A DNA stretch of 12,735 nucleotides from an uncultured Bacilli bacterium. GTDB lineage: Bacteria > Bacillota_I > Bacilli_A > RF39 > UBA660. How positions within the stretch are numbered: position 1 is the stretch's first letter; each line of letters begins with the position of its first letter. The position numbers were made by a program, and so were the translations under genes. Shown in pieces: positions 5,964 through 12,481 of this stretch. The stretch spans positions 1 to 12,735 of the forward strand of contig CALWAJ010000034.1 in NCBI GenBank assembly GCA_944373065.1, given 5' to 3'. Below the pieces are notes generated by a model. It was not told where the DNA came from and did not search any database. It saw only the letters and a list, made by a program, of their open reading frames with translations.

Positions 5964-6968
5964 TTAACTAGCACTGGTATTGCTACTAACACTTGCAATT
6001 AATTGATCCATTAACTCATCATAATCTTTCTTTAAGCTATCATCTTTAAATTCAATACCTGCCTCTTTTCTAATTTCAATTAAGGCATTATATCTAAGAG
6101 TAGCATCATCATTTAATTTTTTATCTGCAAGCGTTTTTATAATATCATCTTTAACTTTCTTAAGTTTAGGTTTACTCTTTTGATCAACTTTAAGTATTAT
6201 ATGATAACCAAAACTAGATTTAACAGGCTCTTCTGTATATTTACCTTTTTCAAGCTTAATAGAAGCATTTAAGAAAGCCTCATCCATATTATCATCTTTA
6301 TTGAAGTAATCTATTAAACCTCCATCACTAGCACTTCCAGTATCATCACTATTCTTTTTAGCAAGTTCTGCAAAGTCAGCTCCATCATCTAATTCTTTTA
6401 TAAGTTTTTCAGCTTTTTTCTTAGCTTTTTCTTCAGCTTCAGTTTTCTCTTCAGTTGACATATCATCAGTAACATCAGGTTTAATTAAAATATGTCTAAC
6501 TTTTATATCACCAATAACTTCATCATCATAATACTTTTGTATCTCATCATCAGTAATACTTTTCTTTACATAATCTTCAATTGCTAAATTTCTCTTATAT
6601 TCAAGTGATAACATATCTCTTAATTCATCTTCATCTTCAACACCTAAATATTGAGTAATAGCAGCTTCAAAAGCATCTTGATCATTATTATATTGAGACT
6701 TCATTTGTTCAATTTGTGAATCTATAGTCTCTTTTTCTTCGTTATCAGTCTTATACTTTTCATCAAATAATTGATGATCAATTAAATCTACAAGCATAGC
6801 AATACCATACTTATCTCTTAATTTTTCATATAATGTATCTGCTTTTATAGAACCTTCATCAGTTTTAACGATGGTATGATTATTTTTAAGCTCAGCATTA
6901 TTACCACAACCAGTGACAAGTAAACATATTGCTATTGCCCCGACTGTTACTTTAACTAATTTTTTCAT
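5964..6968 (-). CDS. prsA: PrsA-type foldase lipoprotein (parvulin peptidyl-prolyl isomerase)
   Basis: A membrane-anchored extracytoplasmic chaperone and prolyl isomerase that folds secreted proteins after Sec export. The 334-residue product has a lipoprotein signal: MKKLVK, a hydrophobic stretch, and lipobox VTGC with the acylated Cys at 21. The parvulin domain spans about 155-262: IKVRHILIKP, DFAELAKKNSDD, GLIDYF and SSFGYHIILKV. The flanking N- and C-terminal regions form the helical SurA-like chaperone part. The C-terminus ends in a Ser/Thr/Asn-rich tail. Length is slightly above the B. subtilis PrsA size of ~290. AGGAGGAAG lies about 12 bases before the ATG, a long spacing also seen at 10910. 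It is monocistronic, with its own promoter and terminator. Confidence 0.93.
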   Translation of the reverse strand: MKKLVKVTVGAIAICLLVTGCGNNAELKNNHTIVKTDEGSIKADTLYEKLRDKYGIAMLVDLIDHQLFDEKYKTDNEEKETIDSQIEQMKSQYNNDQDAFEAAITQYLGVEDEDELRDMLSLEYKRNLAIEDYVKKSITDDEIQKYYDDEVIGDIKVRHILIKPDVTDDMSTEEKTEAEEKAKKKAEKLIKELDDGADFAELAKKNSDDTGSASDGGLIDYFNKDDNMDEAFLNASIKLEKGKYTEEPVKSSFGYHIILKVDQKSKPKLKKVKDDIIKTLADKKLNDDATLRYNALIEIRKEAGIEFKDDSLKKDYDELMDQLIASVSSNTSAS

Positions 6969-7009
6969 TGTCTAAATCTTCCTCCTAATATTTAATAATT
7001 TCAATAAAT

Positions 7010-7039
7010 ATAATAGCATAACTTCTTACTAACTTGCAA
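7010..7039 (-). promoter_or_regulatory. Promoter of prsA
   Basis: On the minus strand TTGCAA (plus 7034-7039), an 18-base spacer and TATTAT (plus 7010-7015), with a TG extension directly before the -10 (TGCTATTAT). The -10 is good, the -35 fair. Confidence 0.65.
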
Positions 7040-7059
7040 ATAAATAAGGCAAATTTATC

Positions 7060-7087
7060 ACACTTTTTAAATATTTACCATAGAATA
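7060..7087 (+). promoter_or_regulatory. Candidate mother-cell (sigma-K or sigma-E) promoter for the YjcZ-like genes
   Basis: CATAGAATA at 7079-7087 fits the sigma-K -10 pattern CATAnnnTA exactly, and its first eight bases differ from the sigma-E -10 CATACAAT at one position. AC dinucleotides lie at 7060-7061 and 7062-7063, about 15-17 bases upstream, as sigma-K requires. No sigma-A promoter is evident. The sporulation character of the genes behind it supports the call. Confidence 0.5.
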
Positions 7088-7120
7088 ATGTGAACACTAG
7101 AAAAAAAGGAGGATTAAGTT

Positions 7121-7201
7121 ATGGGTAATTGTAATTCAAACAGCGCTATTGTATTAGTATTATTTATCTTACTAGTTATAATTATAGGGGCCTATATCTA
7201 A
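7121..7201 (+). CDS. YjcZ-family sporulation micro-protein (26 residues)
   Basis: A 26-residue peptide: a short polar head MGNCNSNS and then one hydrophobic membrane-spanning stretch, AIVLVLFILLVIIIGAYI. This matches the YjcZ-type 'tiny transmembrane' sporulation family of Bacillota, in which a polar/Cys head precedes FxLIVVLFILLIIVG-like sequence; members are membrane peptides associated with sporulation, of poorly defined role. AAAGGAGG (7105-7112) is 8 bases before the ATG, an excellent site that argues strongly for translation despite the length. It lies 22 bases before a second gene of the same kind, probably in one transcript from the candidate mother-cell promoter. Confidence 0.82.
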   Translation: MGNCNSNSAIVLVLFILLVIIIGAYI

Positions 7202-7223
7202 AATATTATAAGGAGGTGTAAAA

Positions 7224-7349
7224 ATGTCTTGTTCAAATAATCAAACAGTAACTACTAGCTGCTGTTCTAGACCAAGAAATAGCTTTGTAATCATAGTTGT
7301 ATTATATATTTTACTAGCTATTATCTTAGGTTCTTGTATGACTTATTAA
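7224..7349 (+). CDS. YjcZ-family sporulation micro-protein (41 residues)
   Basis: A 41-residue peptide with a Ser/Cys/Asn-rich head (MSCSNNQTVTTSCCSRPRN) and a C-terminal hydrophobic span (SFVIIVVLYILLAIILGSC). The hydrophobic part closely resembles the preceding 26-residue gene and the YjcZ family, so the two look like diverged tandem duplicates. The head carries a CC pair; four cysteines in all, which could support disulfide cross-linking in a spore structure (inference). AAGGAGGTG (7210-7218) precedes the ATG by 5 bases. A strong terminator follows immediately, ending a two-gene unit. Confidence 0.82.
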   Translation: MSCSNNQTVTTSCCSRPRNSFVIIVVLYILLAIILGSCMTY

Positions 7350-7351
7350 TT

Positions 7352-7380
7352 AAGAAACTCTAAAATTAGAGTTTCTTTTC
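7352..7380 (+). terminator. Intrinsic terminator after the YjcZ-like pair
   Basis: AAGAAACTCTAA (7352-7363) and TTAGAGTTTCTT (7366-7377) are perfectly complementary around a two-base centre, followed by TTTTC. The repeat is symmetric, but the T-rich tail is on the plus strand. Confidence 0.88.
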
Positions 7381-7427
7381 GTATAATAATAAAATAATTG
7401 TAAATACTAACAAATAGGTGAAGCTTA

Positions 7428-7946
7428 ATGACAAAAAAAAAGAACTTATACTATTATTTAAATAATTTTCTTTTATTTTCCTTCTTTGGCTTTCTCTTTG
7501 AAAATATAATGCATTTAATAACAGCAGGAAGCTTAACTAATAATCCTTTCTATGGGCCATGGATGCCTATATATGGATTTGGTGTAATTATTATGATTTT
7601 TCTTACAAGATTAGTATTTAATAGAATAAAGTTAAATAGGCCTTTAAAAATTATTATTCTTTTCTTAGCAGTTACTATAATCTTAACTATATTAGAACTT
7701 GCAGGGGGATACTTAACAGAATTTGTTTTTCATAAAAGTTTTTGGGATTATACTGATTTAAAATTTAATTTTGGTAAATACATTGCCCTAGAAGTAAGTC
7801 TAGGCTGGGGAATCGCTTGCCTAATATTTCTCTATATAATAAAGCCTCTAATAGATAAATTTATTGAAAAAATTCCTAAATTCATTTCTATAATTCTTTT
7901 AATATTAATGATAATTGACTTTATTTTTAGTTTCTTTCTAAAATAG
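7428..7946 (+). CDS. PF06541-type multi-pass membrane protein (putative ABC transporter permease, CmpB-like)
   Basis: A 172-residue integral membrane protein with about five hydrophobic segments (roughly 11-32, 47-66, 72-93, 115-137, 151-171). It carries the signature of the PF06541 'putative ABC-transporter type IV' family: GFLFENIMHLI near residue 21, NPFYGPWMPIYGFG (39-52), ILELAGGYLTEFVFHKSFWDY (88-108) and GKYIALEVSLGWG (116-128). Members are common in Bacillota; the transporter label is historical and no substrate is established. There is no ATPase subunit of an ABC transporter next to it. The start is ATG at 7428 after AGGTGAAG. TATAAT at 7382-7387 might be a -10, but the -35 is poor. 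It is probably monocistronic. Confidence 0.8.
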   Translation: MTKKKNLYYYLNNFLLFSFFGFLFENIMHLITAGSLTNNPFYGPWMPIYGFGVIIMIFLTRLVFNRIKLNRPLKIIILFLAVTIILTILELAGGYLTEFVFHKSFWDYTDLKFNFGKYIALEVSLGWGIACLIFLYIIKPLIDKFIEKIPKFISIILLILMIIDFIFSFFLK

Positions 7947-7947
7947 A

Positions 7948-8002
7948 CTGTAATCGCAAAAAAAAGAATATAAAAAAGTTTTGCGGTTATAGACGTAAAA
8001 CT
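7948..8002 (+). other. Two mutually exclusive hairpins between the PF06541 gene and the ATPase promoter
   Basis: Hairpin A pairs CTGTAATCGCAAAA (7948-7961) with TTTTGCGGTTATAG (7979-7992): 14 pairs, two of them G-U, with an A-rich 17-base loop. Hairpin B pairs AGTTTTGCG (7977-7985) with CGTAAAACT (7994-8002): 9 pairs, one of them G-U, with an 8-base loop. They share 7979-7985, so they cannot form together. Neither is followed by a proper T-run. Hairpin B ends one base before the -35 box of the ATPase promoter. This may be a weak terminator for the upstream gene or a protein-binding site. Confidence 0.5.
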
Positions 8003-8031
8003 TTGACAAATATTAAATGTTAGTATATAAT
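8003..8031 (+). promoter_or_regulatory. Perfect consensus sigma-A promoter for the ATPase operon
   Basis: TTGACA (8003-8008), a 17-base spacer and TATAAT (8026-8031), 12 of 12 consensus positions. Transcription would begin near 8038, just ahead of the ribosome binding site AGAGGTGAT, giving a leader of about 13 bases. Confidence 0.92.
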
Positions 8032-8050
8032 GATATCAGAGGTGATATTT

Positions 8051-9256
8051 ATGCTTGTGAGAGAAAAATATTTAAATCAGTTAATAGCAGGAAAAGACTT
8101 GAATTTAATAAAAGCAATTACTGGAGTAAGAAGAAGTGGAAAGAGTACGTTATTATTACAATATAAAGATTATCTAATAAATGAAAATATTAAAGAAGAA
8201 GATATCATATATATGAATTTTGAAAGTGCTATGTTTTATGATATAAAAGATTATAAAGATTTATATAATTATATAAAAGAAAAAGTAAAAAATAAAAGTA
8301 AAAAATATATATTATTAGATGAAGTTCAAAATGTAGATAAATGGGAAAAAGCTGTTAACTCTTTATTAGTAGATATTAATTCAGATATTTATATAACAGG
8401 CTCAAATGCTTATCTTTTATCAAGTGAACTTACAACACTTCTTGCAGGTAGAGTTTTAACGATAAAGATATATCCATTCTCTTTTAAAGAGTTTATTAAA
8501 GAATATCCATTTAAAAATAATGAGGATAAGTACGAACAATTTGACAAATACTTAAAATTTGGTGGATTGCCAATGTTAGTTAATTTGAATGATAATGAAG
8601 AGTTGATGACTAATTATTTAAATGATATAAAAGAGGTTGTTTTAAAGAAAGATGTTATTAGTAGAAATAATATAAAAGATATAGTATTTCTAGATAATTT
8701 AATTAAATATATGGCTTCTGTTATAGGAAATTTAACAACTCCTAATTCTATTGCCGAATTTATGAAAAAAAATGGTAGTTCTATTAGTAATGAAACAGTA
8801 GATTCTTATTTAAAAATGTTAGAGAATGCTTATTTTATCTATAGAGTACCTAGATTTGAATTGAAAGGAAAACAACTATTAAAGACACAAGGTAAATACT
8901 ATTTCGTTGATAATGGTTTAAAAAATGTAATAGATGGAACCTCCTCGTATGATAGTGGTAGTAGTTATGAAAACTTAGTTTATATAGAATTATTAAGAAG
9001 AGGATATGAGGTATATGTAGGAAAGTATGATAATATTGAAATTGACTTTATTGCTATTAAAACTAATGAAAGAGTATATTACCAAGTATCAAGAAGTATT
9101 TTAGATGAAAAAGTAGAAGAAAGAGAAAAGAAATCTTTACTTGCTATCAATGATAATTATAAGAAAGTCATATTAACAATGGATAATGTTAAGAATAAAC
9201 AAATAGAAGGTATAGAAGTAGTTAATATTATTGATTTTTTAATGAGTGATGAATAA
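8051..9256 (+). CDS. AAA_14/DUF4143 family ATPase with a C-terminal nuclease-like domain
   Basis: A 401-residue P-loop ATPase of the widespread AAA_14-DUF4143 family, whose cellular role is not established. Walker A GVRRSGKST (25-33), Walker B YILLDE (86-91), and TGSNAYLL (116-123) as the sensor region; the family's LAGR motif and FKEF follow. The C-terminal DUF4143 part contains GKYYFVDNGL, SYENLVYIELLRRGYEVYVG, IEIDFIA and YYQVS; it resembles a PD-(D/E)xK nuclease fold, but the usual ExK position reads Q-V-S, so nuclease activity is doubtful. The ATG at 8051 is chosen over the in-frame ATG at 8030, because the latter overlaps the -10 box and lies upstream of the predicted transcript. AGAGGTGAT precedes 8051. 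The stop overlaps the next start (TAATG), so translation is coupled. Confidence 0.88.
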   Translation: MLVREKYLNQLIAGKDLNLIKAITGVRRSGKSTLLLQYKDYLINENIKEEDIIYMNFESAMFYDIKDYKDLYNYIKEKVKNKSKKYILLDEVQNVDKWEKAVNSLLVDINSDIYITGSNAYLLSSELTTLLAGRVLTIKIYPFSFKEFIKEYPFKNNEDKYEQFDKYLKFGGLPMLVNLNDNEELMTNYLNDIKEVVLKKDVISRNNIKDIVFLDNLIKYMASVIGNLTTPNSIAEFMKKNGSSISNETVDSYLKMLENAYFIYRVPRFELKGKQLLKTQGKYYFVDNGLKNVIDGTSSYDSGSSYENLVYIELLRRGYEVYVGKYDNIEIDFIAIKTNERVYYQVSRSILDEKVEEREKKSLLAINDNYKKVILTMDNVKNKQIEGIEVVNIIDFLMSDE

Positions 9257-9846
9257 TGAAATTAAAAATAAAATATCTTATAACTAAATTAAATAATGAT
9301 AACTTAACTAAAGATGATATAAGGGAAATTAATAGTTTAATGTTCAATTTTCATGATAAAATAACTTCTCCTGACTTAATTTTAGTTCTAGCTAGTAGTT
9401 CCATTAAAAGAATAGAAAAAGCAGTAGAACTAGCCAAGAAATATCATTTAAAAATATTAATAAGTGGTGCTAACTACTTATCAAAGGATAGAATGTATGA
9501 GTATGAGAAGTATTATATCTATGCTATAACTCATGGTCTTACTAAAGATGATTTAATATTAGAGTCTATTAGTCATAATACTAAAGAAAATATTATAAAT
9601 TCTCTAAAACTAATAAAAGGTAAGTATCATAACATTATAATAATCAGTAGTTCACAACACTTACTAAGAGTAAAACTAACTTTAGAAAAAGAATTACAAA
9701 AGAAAAAAATTACTAATATAAACTATTATCTAGTACCAAGTTATGCTACTTTAGTACCTAAAGATACTTGGTATAAAGAGGAAAAAGCTAAAGAGATAAT
9801 TAAAGGGGAGTTAGAAAGATTAATTAAATATAGATTAATAAAATGA
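9256..9846 (+). CDS. YdcF/DUF218 family protein
   Basis: A 196-residue protein of the DUF218 (YdcF/SanA/ElyC-like) family, a Rossmann-like fold with members implicated in envelope metabolism and nucleotide or cofactor binding; the exact function here is unknown. Motifs in order: DLILVLASSSIKRIEKAVELA (40-60), ILISGAN (67-73), DDLILESISHNTKENIINSLKLI (98-120), corresponding to the family's E-x(n)-S-x-NTxEN signature, and IIIISSSQHLLRVK (127-140), the TSxxHxxRA-like element. Unlike many relatives it has no N-terminal membrane helix, so it is probably cytoplasmic. The start codon shares one base with the stop of the ATPase gene and there is no strong SD of its own, indicating translational coupling. 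A shared role with the ATPase is not implied by known biology. Confidence 0.82.
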   Translation: MKLKIKYLITKLNNDNLTKDDIREINSLMFNFHDKITSPDLILVLASSSIKRIEKAVELAKKYHLKILISGANYLSKDRMYEYEKYYIYAITHGLTKDDLILESISHNTKENIINSLKLIKGKYHNIIIISSSQHLLRVKLTLEKELQKKKITNINYYLVPSYATLVPKDTWYKEEKAKEIIKGELERLIKYRLIK

Positions 9847-9871
9847 GTAAAGAAAACCTCTACTCATTTTT
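9840..9871. terminator. Bidirectional terminator between the DUF218 gene and the convergent HIT gene
   Basis: AAAATGAGTA (9840-9849) and TACTCATTTT (9861-9870) pair perfectly around an 11-base loop, with a T-run on plus and TTTTATT on minus. The left arm contains the stop codon of the plus-strand gene, and the stop of the minus-strand gene (9860-9862) sits at the base of the right arm. Confidence 0.85.
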
Positions 9872-10258
9872 TAATTTTTCATATACATCTTTAACATCAC
9901 TAACTACGCTACTATCAAAAGTACATTTAAATTTATCACTATTATATCTTGGTATTAAATGAATATGATAGTGCTTAATATCTTGCCCATAATAATTATT
10001 TTGACAAATAGTTAAACCATCAATATTAAGTTTATCCTTTAAGATAGGATAAATCTTTGTCTTAATAGTATCAATCATATAAGTAATAACTTCATTAGGT
10101 GTAGTAAATAAATTCTCATAATGCTCTTTTGGTATTACTAAAGTATGACCATCACTATTAGGATTAACATCTAAAAATGCTAACACTTTATCATCTTCAT
10201 ATACTTTATAAGATGGTACTTCTCCTTTAATTATTTTACAAAACAAACAATCATTCAT
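9860..10258 (-). CDS. HIT family protein (nucleotide hydrolase or transferase)
   Basis: A 132-residue histidine-triad protein; the family hydrolyses nucleotide phosphoramidates or dinucleoside polyphosphates. N-terminal DCLFCKIIKGEVPSYKVYEDDKVLAFLD is the standard HIT opening, with a CxxC pair (Cys4, Cys7) that binds zinc in some members. GHTLVIPKEH follows, then KHYHIHLIPRY with the HxHxH triad His96, His98, His100; the middle His is the nucleophile in the family. NNYYGQDIKH replaces the more usual NNxGxxAGQxVxH. The ATG at 10258 is chosen over TTG at 10261; AGGAGG lies about 9 bases upstream. It overlaps the end of the upstream membrane-protein gene by 8 bases, so the two are translationally coupled. 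No dedicated promoter is seen. Confidence 0.93.
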   Translation of the reverse strand: MNDCLFCKIIKGEVPSYKVYEDDKVLAFLDVNPNSDGHTLVIPKEHYENLFTTPNEVITYMIDTIKTKIYPILKDKLNIDGLTICQNNYYGQDIKHYHIHLIPRYNSDKFKCTFDSSVVSDVKDVYEKLKNE

Positions 10259-10910
10259 CAAAATTTCCTCCTTTAACTATCTTTATTATACCATTATTAT
10301 CAAAAGTAACACTATAACTATTTGTAATTAATCCAAATTCTTCAGCAATAGTATTAAAACTATTAATTAAGTTATTAAGATAAACTTCATCCAAACTATC
10401 AACTTTAACATAATAACTAACAGAATAATAACCGGTATTATAGATATTTTTCTCAAGAATATCTTTCTTCTCCTCATCACTATATTTATCTAAAGTTTTA
10501 AACTCTATTTTTATATCTTTATAATTAGTATTTTTAAAGGCTTCATTATATTTTTCTAATACAAGCTTTTCACATCTTTCTATAATACTTTTACCTTTCA
10601 CAAAATTATCTTTATAATTATCAGTAATCTTATTATTAATAGATTTAATAGTAAAGTTTAGCTCTTCATAATCTTTATCATAGTAAGTAATACTATAACT
10701 ATTATCATCTTTGTTATATTTTAAATCGCCTTTAGATACGTCTAACTTATTATAATTATCATTAAAATAACTATTAATAGCCTTTTCTTCATCTTCAGCT
10801 TTCAGACTAGGAACTTTTTCTCTAACTATAATAAATCCAAAAAATATAAGAATAAGTCCCAAAAGCAAAGCTTGTCCTATCATTAATTTGTTCATTTTCC
10901 TATTATACAT
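10251..10910 (-). CDS. Single-pass membrane protein with extracytoplasmic domain, unrecognised
   Basis: I do not recognise the family. The 219-residue product has a positively charged N-terminus (MYNRKMNK), one hydrophobic helix (about 9-29, MIGQALLLGLILIFFGFIIV) and a hydrophilic, Lys/Asp/Tyr/Asn-rich domain predicted to lie outside the cell. No lipobox is present. The pattern of short strands (SYSITYYDKDYEELNFTIKS; GYYSVSYYVKVDSLDEVYL; NSYSVTFDNNGIIKIVKGG) suggests a mixed alpha/beta fold. I prefer ATG 10910: AGGAAGG lies 12 bases upstream, the same long spacing as prsA. GTG 10919 is too close to that site, and ATG 10895 remains possible. It overlaps the HIT gene by 8 bases and is divergent from the suf operon, with its own extended -10 promoter. 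Confidence 0.75.
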   Translation of the reverse strand: MYNRKMNKLMIGQALLLGLILIFFGFIIVREKVPSLKAEDEEKAINSYFNDNYNKLDVSKGDLKYNKDDNSYSITYYDKDYEELNFTIKSINNKITDNYKDNFVKGKSIIERCEKLVLEKYNEAFKNTNYKDIKIEFKTLDKYSDEEKKDILEKNIYNTGYYSVSYYVKVDSLDEVYLNNLINSFNTIAEEFGLITNSYSVTFDNNGIIKIVKGGNFDE

Positions 10911-10935
10911 AAAAAGCACGATCCTTCCTCTTTAT

Positions 10936-10964
10936 ATTTTATCAAAACCTTTAAATATAAGCAA
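10936..10964 (-). promoter_or_regulatory. Promoter of the membrane protein-HIT operon
   Basis: On the minus strand TTGCTT (plus 10959-10964), a 17-base spacer and TAAAAT (plus 10936-10941), the latter with a TG extension (TGATAAAAT). Confidence 0.6.
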
Positions 10965-11001
10965 TTATGTGTTATACTAAGCATGTATTTTAACACAAAT
11001 A

Positions 11002-11029
11002 TTGACAATTTAATGATATAATTTATCAT
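11002..11029 (+). promoter_or_regulatory. Promoter region of the suf operon
   Basis: TTGACA at 11002-11007 is a consensus -35 with TATCAT 16 bases on (11024-11029). The same stretch also holds TGATATAAT (11014-11022), an extended -10 with a perfect TATAAT but no good -35. Which is used cannot be decided by eye. I see no obvious operator palindrome here, and no Fe-S regulator site that I would defend. Confidence 0.55.
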
Positions 11030-11050
11030 ACAATTAGAAAGGGTGATAAC

Positions 11051-11812
11051 ATGTTTAAAATAGATAAGTTAAGTGTATTAACAAAAGATACAGCTAAAGA
11101 GATTTTAAAAGATTTTTCTCTTACTATAAATGATGGAGAAATACATGCTATTATGGGACCTAATGGCGTAGGTAAGAGTACTTTATCAAAAGTAATAATG
11201 CACCATCCTGATTATGTTATAGAAAGTGGTACTATTACTTATAATGAAAAGACTCTAAATGATTTAACAACAGATGAAATAGCAAGACTAGGAATATATT
11301 TACTTATGCAAGACCCATCTATTATTGATGGTGTAAGTAATAGTGAAGCTTTAAGAACTGCCTTAAAAGAAAGAGGTAGTGATACTAATCTATATACCTT
11401 TATTACTAAGATGAAAAAAGAATTAGACTCTCTAAATCTACCAAAAGATGTTATGCATAGGTCTATTAATAAAGGATTATCTGGTGGTGAAAGAAAGAAA
11501 AATGAAGTCTTAGGACTAAAAGTCTTAACCCCTAGTTTTATTATCTTAGATGAATTAGATAGTGGACTAGATGTAGATAGTTTAAAAGTAGTTGCTAAAA
11601 ACATTAATGAATATTTAAAAGAACATCAAGATACCAGTGTCTTAATTATTACTCACTATAGTAGAATTCTAGATTTAATTAAACCAGACTTTGTTCATGA
11701 GATGAAAGATGGTAAGATAATTAAAACAGGAGATATTACTCTTGCCAAACAAATAGAAAAAACAGGTTTTACTGGGGTAAATGAAGTGGAGTCAAGTGAA
11801 AATCATGAATAA
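11051..11812 (+). CDS. sufC: Fe-S cluster assembly ATPase SufC
   Basis: A soluble ABC-type ATPase that joins SufB and SufD to form the SufBCD scaffold on which Fe-S clusters are built. The 253-residue product has Walker A GPNGVGKST (36-44), the SufC-typical LMQDP (85-89, Q-loop), the signature LSGGERKKNE (143-152), where RKKNE is characteristic of SufC, Walker B FIILDELDSGLD (163-174) and the H-loop THYSR (His202). Length is standard. GAAAGGGTGAT (11037-11047) precedes the ATG. It is the first gene of the operon and overlaps sufD by 8 bases, indicating coupled translation. The order sufC-sufD-sufS is that of the Bacillota sufCDSUB cluster, so sufU and sufB are expected past the right edge. 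Confidence 0.96.
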   Translation: MFKIDKLSVLTKDTAKEILKDFSLTINDGEIHAIMGPNGVGKSTLSKVIMHHPDYVIESGTITYNEKTLNDLTTDEIARLGIYLLMQDPSIIDGVSNSEALRTALKERGSDTNLYTFITKMKKELDSLNLPKDVMHRSINKGLSGGERKKNEVLGLKVLTPSFIILDELDSGLDVDSLKVVAKNINEYLKEHQDTSVLIITHYSRILDLIKPDFVHEMKDGKIIKTGDITLAKQIEKTGFTGVNEVESSENHE

Positions 11813-12476
11813 TATATTATTAGATAGTACAGTTTGTTTTAATAAAGAAGGTACTTTTAAACTAGAACTAGATAAAGATACTACTATTAACATTGAAAGT
11901 GATAATGTAAAACTATATCTTGTAACAAAAAATAATATAAAAGTTGATTTTAATATTTTAAACTCTACAACTATTTATAATATTACAGAAGAAAGTATTA
12001 CTGTTAATATTAATATCTATAACAAAGCTAAACTAGATTTTTATAATATGACTGTTACTGATAAAAAGATAACTAATGAAGTAAATGTTTATCATCAAAA
12101 TAAAGAGACTATAAGTAATGTTATATGTCATGGTATTAGTTATGATAAAGGAGACTTAAAGTTTAGTGTTAATGGCTATATAAAAAAGGGTATGATAGGT
12201 TCTATTTGTAATCAGTCCAGTAGAATAATTAACTTAGATGAGGGTAAGAGTTTAATAGAACCAAATCTCTTTATCGATGAATTTGATTCTGTTGCCAATC
12301 ACTCTGCCTATACAGGCCCATTTGATAATAAGTTATTATTCTATTTAGAAACAAAAGGAATAAGTAAAAAAGAAGCTTTTAATCTTCTTTTAAATGGATT
12401 TATGAAGATGGTAGAACTTCCAAAAGATTATGAGAGTGTACTTAATAATATTTTAGATAAAGTAATGAGGAGGTGA
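11805..12476 (+). CDS. sufD: Short SufD-family Fe-S assembly protein
   Basis: SufD pairs with SufB and SufC in the cluster-building scaffold. Only 223 residues are present, against about 420-440 in well-studied SufD proteins. The C-terminal half carries the family core: FSVNGYIKKGMIGSICNQSSRIINLDEGKSLIEP (about 120-153), NLFIDEFDSVANHSA (154-168), whose His166 aligns with the conserved SufD histidine (His360 in E. coli), and LLFYLETKGISKKEAFNLLLNGF (177-199). Residues 1-110 are strand-rich and probably a shortened beta-helix; the usual N-terminal helical domain is absent. The start is placed at ATG 11805 (8-base overlap with sufC); ATG 11781 is in frame but spaced poorly from its only G-rich stretch. 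Since the frame is intact and sufC ends inside it, the shortness is native, not a visible frameshift. Confidence 0.85.
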   Translation: MNNILLDSTVCFNKEGTFKLELDKDTTINIESDNVKLYLVTKNNIKVDFNILNSTTIYNITEESITVNINIYNKAKLDFYNMTVTDKKITNEVNVYHQNKETISNVICHGISYDKGDLKFSVNGYIKKGMIGSICNQSSRIINLDEGKSLIEPNLFIDEFDSVANHSAYTGPFDNKLLFYLETKGISKKEAFNLLLNGFMKMVELPKDYESVLNNILDKVMRR

Positions 12477-12481
12477 TTATT

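Noticed and set aside
8030..8050. Upstream ATG for the AAA_14 ATPase
   Set aside because: It overlaps the -10 box of a perfect promoter and precedes the predicted transcription start; ATG 8051 has the SD.
11239..11604. Minus-strand open frame inside sufC
   Set aside because: It is a shadow of sufC, whose ATPase motifs are unmistakable.
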